Source: Haloarcula sp. CBA1129
GTDB taxonomy: Archaea > Halobacteriota > Halobacteria > Halobacteriales > Haloarculaceae
Reading direction: 5' to 3'
NCBI RefSeq assembly: GCF_008729015.1
Contig: NZ_RKSM01000001.1
Location: 1,922,001 to 1,986,000, forward strand
DNA length: 64,000 nt
Shown here: positions 59,931-64,000 of the stretch, piece by piece
Numbering within the stretch: the first letter of the stretch is position 1
Layout: every line of letters begins with the position of its first letter
The notes under the pieces: model-generated
What the model saw: the letters and a program-made list of their open reading frames with translations, nothing else
The model's database searches: none
Told to the model about the DNA's origin: nothing
Made by a program: the position numbers and the translations under genes

Positions 59931-60457
59931 ATATGGAACGAAGGGAATTCACCAAAGCAGTTGCATCGCTCCCGGTCGCCCCTTCAGTACCGAGTTTTGG
60001 TAAGAACGAACCTGAAAAAGACTCTCGAACCCACGGTGAAGAGGATGAATTCTGGGAGATCTCTTCGGCGTGGTTTCAGAAGCACGATCATGGCGATCTG
60101 ACTCTCGTGAAGAATGGCGAGGTCGAACACCGATGGAAGTATGAAGACTACGAGATGTGGCGAAAGGCTACTCTCCTCAACTCTCGTTTCGTCGCTGACA
60201 GTGGAAACCAGCAGACGGAGTATGTCGCTGACCTGTTTTCGATGAATATCCACGAGATCTACGTCGATCCTCCGTATTTCTCGGTTACATTCCGTGGAGA
60301 ATCCAGCGAGGCCCATATCCAGCAAGGCAAGTATTCCGAGGATGAGTATGTCTATTCCGTAGAGAAGCACGATGATGAAGCTCTTCGGGGCGTCGATGGT
60401 GGTGCGGATTCGATAGAAGAAGTGATCTCCGAGGTTGGTGAATTCATCCGTGACTGA
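59927..60457 (+). CDS. Element protein with twin-arginine-like N-terminus, paralogue 2
   Basis: A 176-residue protein starting MNMERREFTKAVASLPVAPS then VPSFGKNEPEK. Compared with the preceding gene the first 35 residues are clearly related, including FGKNEP, while the rest differs (DLTLVKNGEVEHRWKYEDYE, YFSVTFRGESSEAHIQQGKY). ATGA overlap with the preceding gene. An ATG two codons later (MERR) is an alternative start. Likely exported if the N-terminus works as a Tat signal; inference. Confidence 0.7.
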   Translation: MNMERREFTKAVASLPVAPSVPSFGKNEPEKDSRTHGEEDEFWEISSAWFQKHDHGDLTLVKNGEVEHRWKYEDYEMWRKATLLNSRFVADSGNQQTEYVADLFSMNIHEIYVDPPYFSVTFRGESSEAHIQQGKYSEDEYVYSVEKHDDEALRGVDGGADSIEEVISEVGEFIRD

Positions 60458-60713
60458 ATCGTTGGTCAACGAATACCAGATGTGGACTTGTGGTGAGTAT
60501 CGAGTAGTTGTCGGTCTCCGTCACGGAATCGCTTTATTCGCCCGCTGCCCGTGTCCTAAGAGCAATCTGAGTGAAGAAATAGAAGTCAACGAGTGGGGCT
60601 ACAAAACGTGGTCTTGGGAGTCGTCGTACTGTGTTCACACAGTAACTGTGCTGGCTCACTACTACGCTGAACATGCGAGAAAAGACCTTGAAACGGAGCG
60701 GATCAATGCGTAG
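60450..60713 (+). CDS. SWIM-type zinc-finger protein
   Basis: An 87-residue protein, GTG start overlapping the preceding stop by 8 nt. The pattern ARCPCPKSN ... SSYCVHTVTVLAHYY gives C-x-C, a 24-residue gap, then C-x-H, the SWIM zinc-finger signature. SWIM domains bind DNA or proteins and are common in archaeal mobile elements and recombination-related proteins. Start chosen at 60450 because upstream codons lie within the preceding gene. Confidence 0.65.
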   Translation: MTESLVNEYQMWTCGEYRVVVGLRHGIALFARCPCPKSNLSEEIEVNEWGYKTWSWESSYCVHTVTVLAHYYAEHARKDLETERINA

Positions 60714-61083
60714 GCGTAGCTACCTCTCTTCAGTCGCTTCGCTGCCTCTGGTTCCAGTTTTATCTAATCTGACCACGAACCGGAATCTCATAGAGACTCG
60801 GAAAATGTGCCCGCCTGCACGCAACCACGATCAATTCATTTCTACTGATTACTGGTACACTATCAATTCGAACGGGCATTCAGAGCGCACCTCCGATGAA
60901 AATGAAGTAGATCGTGTAGTGTATGTCGCCATCAGAAAAGAGTCGTCTGTAGATGCTACAGAGCTACTCCCGCCTGTAGAATTCGATCACTTGGAATACG
61001 ACGTGTACTTCAACTTGATCACAGAGGAGGATAGACTTCTGGTCGCACAACGGGGTCTCGTGAGTCCGTCTGTTGTCGATTAG
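60706..61083 (+). CDS. Element protein with twin-arginine-like N-terminus, paralogue 3
   Basis: A 125-residue protein starting MRRRSYLSSVASLPLVPVLS. The first 20 residues resemble paralogues 1 and 2 (RR-x-(Y/F)-x-x-x-(A/V)-A-S-L-P), but the FGKNEP segment is replaced by NLTTNRN. The remainder (YDVYFNLITEEDRLLVAQRG) is different again. GGAG about 7 nt before the ATG at 60706 supports the start, which overlaps the SWIM gene by 8 nt. Last gene of the operon. Confidence 0.65.
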   Translation: MRRRSYLSSVASLPLVPVLSNLTTNRNLIETRKMCPPARNHDQFISTDYWYTINSNGHSERTSDENEVDRVVYVAIRKESSVDATELLPPVEFDHLEYDVYFNLITEEDRLLVAQRGLVSPSVVD

Positions 61084-61110
61084 TCTTTGTCTCGTTCTAC
61101 ATCAACAGAT

Positions 61111-61266
61111 TCAGTCATAATCTTCTACCACCTCTTCTACATCCTCAGCAGAGAAGTCGCCTTCTAAGCGTGCTATTTCTCCGGCTTCTTCGTGATGTAT
61201 TACCAGTACGTCACCCTCGTTAGATACGATGAAAGACGTATCTTCGATAATTTCCATATTGTTCAT
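61111..61266 (-). CDS. Small acidic protein of the element
   Basis: A 51-residue protein: MNNMEIIEDTSFIVSNEGDV, LVIHHEEAGEIARLEGDFSA and EDVEEVVEDYD. The alternating strand-like N-terminus and acidic C-terminal helix suggest a folded small protein. It is on the minus strand between the plus-strand operon and the integrase, 45 nt downstream of the integrase stop, so it may be the tail of the integrase operon. Confidence 0.55.
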   Translation of the reverse strand: MNNMEIIEDTSFIVSNEGDVLVIHHEEAGEIARLEGDFSAEDVEEVVEDYD

Positions 61267-61311
61267 AGCTTGTCAAATACAACGTTAGAATAGAGTAAAG
61301 GAGTTAGCCCG

Positions 61312-61929
61312 CTACCGTTCTTGGTAGTGTTCATAGATCCGTTCCGTTGTTGCAATTGAACGGTGTCGGAGTCGGTTCCGAACGTCAATCAATCGAGTAT
61401 CAGGATCTTGGAGCATGTATGAGGCGAGGCTGTGCCTGAGTGCGTGAGGGTGCATCTCTGATGGGTCTGCTGGCTCTCCATCCGAACGTCGAGGAGATAC
61501 GTCGGCTTCCACGGCAAGCCTTCTAATAACGTTCCTGATGGATTCTGTAGTCATCTGTTCTGACTGCCTCGATGGGAATACATATTCACTATCCTGAGCC
61601 TGCCACCAGTCGCTGTTGAAGTACCTCTTGAGCAGTCGTTCGGTTCCGAATAGGCCGTAGGGATCGATCTCCATACGAGCAGAACTCGGAGAGGCGTCTG
61701 TTGGGTACTTCTTCTGGATATCAGCTGGAAGGAGTAGGTGTCCTTCATCGAACCGGAAGTGACTGCGCTTCAGCTGATTCAGTTCTCCAACTCGAAGCCC
61801 AAAGTCAGATGCTGCAACGACCAGTACTTCGTTTCGGTCAGCGAGGTTTCCTCCGATATCGTGGGCGGCGTCTCTCATCTGGTCGATTTGATCGACTGTG
61901 ACTCGTCGGTGGATTGTTTGCTCGCTCAT
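61312..61929 (-). CDS. int: Tyrosine recombinase (integrase), catalytic-domain type
   Basis: A 205-residue short integrase. Catalytic residues by position: Arg46 (DFGLRVGEL), His162-x-x-Arg165 (HPHALRHSLASYM), His189 (RLRHRS) and Tyr199 (TTERIYEHY). A core-binding domain is mostly absent, as in several short haloarchaeal integrases. It is the last gene of the minus-strand operon, its ATG overlapping the preceding stop (ATGA). It would integrate the element by site-specific recombination; the att site was not found. Confidence 0.85.
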   Translation of the reverse strand: MSEQTIHRRVTVDQIDQMRDAAHDIGGNLADRNEVLVVAASDFGLRVGELNQLKRSHFRFDEGHLLLPADIQKKYPTDASPSSARMEIDPYGLFGTERLLKRYFNSDWWQAQDSEYVFPSRQSEQMTTESIRNVIRRLAVEADVSPRRSDGEPADPSEMHPHALRHSLASYMLQDPDTRLIDVRNRLRHRSIATTERIYEHYQER

Positions 61930-62195
61930 ATTCTTCTATCACCCCATCTTTCTCGACCTCTGTATACAATATATGAGAGAACGATTCCGTACACGAACCC
62001 GACGTATAGTGGATCTGTAAGCGTGTATGCGAACCTGTGCGCTCCCATCAGAATATCTGGTATCGTCGCTAATATTCTGGAAAGCACCCATACTATTCCA
62101 CCACCAACGACTATCGTACCTGCTATAATGATCAGTACGCCAAATCCTGCAATCAAATAGTCTACCCAGTCTTCTAACTCAGCGTCTTCACTCAT
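61926..62195 (-). CDS. Small membrane protein of the element
   Basis: An 89-residue protein, MSEDAELEDWVDYLIAGFGV followed by two hydrophobic stretches (LIIIAGTIVVGGGIVWVLSR and VGFVYGIVLSYIVYRG). The ATG at 62195 overlaps the upstream gene by 8 nt, and its stop overlaps the integrase ATG, fixing it in the operon. Function unknown. Confidence 0.62.
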   Translation of the reverse strand: MSEDAELEDWVDYLIAGFGVLIIIAGTIVVGGGIVWVLSRILATIPDILMGAHRFAYTLTDPLYVGFVYGIVLSYIVYRGRERWGDRRI

Positions 62196-62337
62196 CTCGA
62201 TCACGAGCCTGTCGGCTCTTTCGGTCGTTCTCATCGTCTTCGTCGTCCTCGCCGCTGTTCTTAGCAGCAGAGATCAGGAAGGCAGCGATGAATAGGCCAC
62301 CAAGTATGACCTTTAGAAGTGGATATAGCTCGATCAT
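62188..62337 (-). CDS. Tiny single-TM protein of the element
   Basis: A 49-residue protein: MIELYPLLKVILGGLFIAAF then LISAAKN, and a charged tail (SGEDDEDDENDRKSRQARDR). One TM segment with an acidic/basic cytoplasmic tail. A strong GGAGGTGA Shine-Dalgarno site lies just upstream of the ATG, and start and stop overlap neighbouring genes. Confidence 0.58.
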   Translation of the reverse strand: MIELYPLLKVILGGLFIAAFLISAAKNSGEDDEDDENDRKSRQARDRDE

Positions 62338-62489
62338 GAGCCATCACCTCCAGACTCGTCAACCTCTACAACTCCAACTACTCCGGAGAGTTCTTTGTCT
62401 GCTTCAACACAGTCCTCGCAGGCATACTCGTATCGACCGTCCTCGAACAGGATGACGTAATCTTCCGATTGAGCGCAACGAAGAGTCAT
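62334..62489 (-). CDS. Tiny acidic protein with CxxC
   Basis: A 51-residue protein: MTLRCAQSEDYVILFEDGRY then EYACEDCVEADKELSG and an acidic tail. Three Cys, two as CEDC, suggest a minimal metal site. GGAGGTGA sits about 6 nt before the ATG. Both ends overlap neighbouring operon genes. Confidence 0.55.
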   Translation of the reverse strand: MTLRCAQSEDYVILFEDGRYEYACEDCVEADKELSGVVGVVEVDESGGDGS

Positions 62490-62785
62490 TCTGCATCACC
62501 TCCGTTCTGTATCGCTCGAATAGCATCCAATACGTGCGATTCTTGCTTGTATACGTAATATCCTATCCACAGTGAAGGGAAGATAGTCAAGTGGGCGATA
62601 ATGATAATCTCATACGTCTTCAGCGGATCTGGTTGTGTTGTCGTGTACCAGATAGCTCCTGCAACCATCCCTACTAAAATCACAACCCGAGCTGCGAATT
62701 CTCTAATTCCGTTTTTGATGTACTCTACTTGTTCGTCAGAATCGAGATCTCTGAAATCTCGTTCCTCAACACTTGTGACTTTCAT
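62486..62785 (-). CDS. Two-TM protein of the element
   Basis: A 99-residue protein with a charged N-terminus (MKVTSVEERDFRDLDSDEQV), two hydrophobic segments (AARVVILVGMVAGAIWYTTT and IIIIAHLTIFPSLWIGYYVY) and a short C-terminal helix (DAIRAIQNGGDAE). Strong GGAGGTGG Shine-Dalgarno site before the ATG. Stop overlaps the next ATG. Not recognised. Confidence 0.62.
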   Translation of the reverse strand: MKVTSVEERDFRDLDSDEQVEYIKNGIREFAARVVILVGMVAGAIWYTTTQPDPLKTYEIIIIAHLTIFPSLWIGYYVYKQESHVLDAIRAIQNGGDAE

Positions 62786-62976
62786 GCAGAACCACCTCCG
62801 AGGATTTGTAGGATGAGTAGAGTACCAACGATTGTACCAACTATTCTGACTATCTGAGGTAGATCAAAGTAGCCTGTAGTGAACCAGAGGACGCTGGCTA
62901 TGAATCCGATGAGGAGGAATGACCCTACGACGAGGAGCAACCGAGCAGGACCTTCTTGAGGTAATTCACCACTCAT
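62782..62976 (-). CDS. Two-TM small protein of the element
   Basis: A 64-residue protein (MSGELPQEGPARLLLVVGSF ...) with two hydrophobic segments separated by a short polar turn (TTGYFDLPQI). I chose the ATG at 62976, which has a GGTGA 5 nt upstream; a GTG at 62985 that overlaps the preceding stop (GTGA) is equally possible. Not recognised. Confidence 0.58.
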   Translation of the reverse strand: MSGELPQEGPARLLLVVGSFLLIGFIASVLWFTTGYFDLPQIVRIVGTIVGTLLILQILGGGSA

Positions 62977-62981
62977 TGTGA

Positions 62982-63188
62982 TCACCCACTCACCTTGCTG
63001 TAGACTCCGAGAATGATTGATATCCCGACGATACTGAATATGAGCTGTCCAGCTGGGTTCATCGCAAGATCAAACGGAATGACTCCAAATCCAGTCAATA
63101 TCCCAGCGATGACGCCCCCTACGATTTGACCGAAAAAGAGGATCAATATCCCCTTGAGTAGATTTTTGACTGCTCCAGTGGCGCTCAT
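62982..63188 (-). CDS. Two-TM small protein, possible virion membrane or coat protein
   Basis: A 68-residue very hydrophobic protein: VKNLLKGILILFFGQIVGGV then IAGILTGFGVIPF, a short Asp/Asn/Pro turn (DLAMNPAG), and a second segment QLIFSIVGISIILGVYS. Size and two-helix layout resemble small coat proteins of spindle-shaped archaeal viruses; this is shape-based and weak evidence. The ATG overlaps the preceding gene and has GGTGA upstream. Confidence 0.58.
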   Translation of the reverse strand: MSATGAVKNLLKGILILFFGQIVGGVIAGILTGFGVIPFDLAMNPAGQLIFSIVGISIILGVYSKVSG

Positions 63189-63319
63189 ACAGAATCACCG
63201 GCATCGTCGCCTCCTTTGCGAATCTCTCTGAGTTTCTGTACATCTACGTCTGATGCGTCGAATTCATCATCGAATACGATGATATCTTCTTCATCATATT
63301 CTGTATTGTTATTTGACAT
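63185..63319 (-). CDS. Tiny acidic protein, first gene of the integrase operon
   Basis: A 44-residue protein, MSNNNTEYDEEDIIVFDDEF then DASDVDVQKLREIRKGGDDA. First gene of the minus-strand operon that ends with the integrase. AT-rich promoter-like sequence (TTTACAT near 63336-63342) lies about 20 nt upstream. Function unknown. Confidence 0.55.
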   Translation of the reverse strand: MSNNNTEYDEEDIIVFDDEFDASDVDVQKLREIRKGGDDAGDSV

Positions 63320-63360
63320 AACAATATTATAATGTAAATGGTATGGTAAAAAACTTCTGC

Positions 63361-63465
63361 GAGTTTTGGAGTTTGCATATGAGTCCGATTTTTCCGCTCG
63401 AACCCTACCTATAGACCGCTCAAATCGGGTTGAGTTTTGGTTTCTGTTAGTAGACTCCAAAACTC
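63361..63465. repeat. Inverted and direct GAGTTTTGG repeats between divergent operons
   Basis: GAGTTTTGGAGT at 63361-63372 and its perfect inverted copy ACTCCAAAACTC at 63454-63465 enclose a third copy, GAGTTTTGG, at 63432-63440. The region is AT-rich and lies between the minus operon (start 63319) and the plus nuclease-like gene (start 63506). It is either a repressor operator array or part of a replication origin. Confidence 0.55.
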
Positions 63466-63505
63466 ACGAACACCTTTGGGGAGAAATTATAATATATATG
63501 ATAAG

Positions 63506-64000
63506 ATGGCGACAGACAACTCATCGTTCACTCTCGCAGTGGACGACGATCTACGAGAAAAGATGTATAGACACGTTCTGGGTGACGATTTCTCAGAGAA
63601 CGACGTTCGAGACGGTTTCTGTATCGAGTGGGATGACATAGGCCGACCGGAGGAAGAAGCAATCGGGAACGCCAAACAAGGATTCATCGCTGAAGCTGCT
63701 CTCTCCCAACTGTTCGAGCAGGCTGGAATCGAACATGAATGGGATGGGAGCGAAGGAGCAGATGATCTGGTTGTTCACGGGAAGACTATCGATGTGAAGA
63801 CACGAGCGAGCAAGTGTGAGTACAGAAATCTGATCAAGGACTACTGTATGAGCAATTCAGATACAGTCGATTTCTATTTCCTGTGCAACGTCCACTACCA
63901 TCCAGTAGATCGGAATCGAATTACTGCGGTTGAGTTCTTGGGCTACATCAGCAACGAGGAATTCGAAGAAGTGAGCCAGCCGGTCAAACTCTACGACCAC
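63506..64000 (+). CDS. PD-(D/E)XK-like nuclease (partial, runs off the window)
   Basis: At least 165 residues, open at the right edge. Key residues: Glu63 in GNAKQGFIAEAALSQL, Asp86-Asp87 in SEGADDLVV, and Asp96-x-Lys98 in TIDVKTRAS, the order and spacing of a PD-(D/E)XK nuclease core. The later part (VDFYFLCNVHYHPVDRNRIT) continues the fold. Such nucleases occur in viruses and restriction systems alike. TATA-like ATTATAATATATAT lies just upstream (63487-63500). Confidence 0.6.
   Translation, partial: MATDNSSFTLAVDDDLREKMYRHVLGDDFSENDVRDGFCIEWDDIGRPEEEAIGNAKQGFIAEAALSQLFEQAGIEHEWDGSEGADDLVVHGKTIDVKTRASKCEYRNLIKDYCMSNSDTVDFYFLCNVHYHPVDRNRITAVEFLGYISNEEFEEVSQPVKLYDH

Larger units (their letters stand above)
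58210..64000. mobile_element. Integrated virus or plasmid-like element (right end outside window)
   Basis: From about 58.2 kb base composition drops visibly in GC. Genes become short and overlap by 1-8 nt, strong Shine-Dalgarno sites appear, and codons such as AGA, TAT and AAT become common. Contents: RHH regulator, a seven-gene plus-strand operon, a small minus-strand gene, a tyrosine integrase at the end of an eight-gene minus-strand operon of tiny membrane proteins, and a nuclease-like gene leaving the window. No capsid, terminase or replication protein is recognised. I found no direct repeat marking the left boundary. Confidence 0.65.

Noticed and set aside
1-64000. CRISPR arrays, rRNA genes and insertion-sequence transposases
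   Set aside because: No regularly spaced repeats, rRNA-like stretches or DDE/IS605-type transposase motifs were seen on either strand.

Overview
The window is high-GC chromosomal DNA of a halophilic archaeon (class Halobacteria), most likely Haloarcula or a close relative. The proteins are acidic and many families are haloarchaeal (HalOD1, Bat-type HTH, LWR-salt, DUF2150, HFX_2341-type regulator). Core genes are archaeal (Rpo12, eL43, prefoldin beta, DnaG primase, pantoate kinase, split GMP synthetase). A large share of genes have a TATA-like element about 26-30 nt before the start codon, which is the signature of leaderless haloarchaeal transcripts. I used it to choose several starts.

Layout. 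0.2-9.9 kb: membrane proteins, the eL43-rpo12-pcc1 operon, DUF2103, pantoate kinase, a UPF0175/PIN-like pair, prefoldin beta with DUF3194, a DUF151 nuclease and a HAD phosphatase. 10-18 kb: a large PAS/GAF/Bat regulator, HalOD1, a class I terpene-synthase-like gene preceded by a 47-codon ORF, a citramalate/isopropylmalate synthase with tiny leader ORFs, DUF192 and a histidine kinase. 18-29 kb: guaAa, DUF2070, tRNA-Ser(CGA), MoxR, GtrA and a sulfatase-like enzyme, UbiB kinase, Hsp20, a GIDE-like protein and a short MoeA paralogue. 29-33 kb: a haem operon (ahbAB fusion, precorrin-2 dehydrogenase, hemA) followed by a PCD-like protein and an LWR-salt protein. 34-40 kb: tandem cold-shock genes, a catalytic cis-prenyltransferase facing a degenerate paralogue, DUF92 and dnaG. 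40-50 kb: DUF3311 with a sodium:solute symporter, a CARF-like regulator, valS behind a structured leader with a short ORF, pdxS and MscS. 51-58 kb: secreted and surface proteins, HMG-CoA synthase, an XRE regulator and a type IV pilin.

From about 58.2 kb to the right edge the DNA becomes AT-richer and changes style: short, mutually overlapping genes, strong Shine-Dalgarno sites, a tyrosine integrase, an RHH regulator with repeated operator-like sites, a string of tiny membrane proteins, three related proteins with twin-arginine-like N-termini around a SWIM zinc-finger protein, and a PD-(D/E)XK-like nuclease running off the window. I read this as an integrated virus or plasmid whose right end lies outside the window. 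I recognise none of its structural genes, and it is the best candidate here for something undescribed.

All calls come from reading the sequence and its translations. No database search, structure prediction or RNA folding was run.
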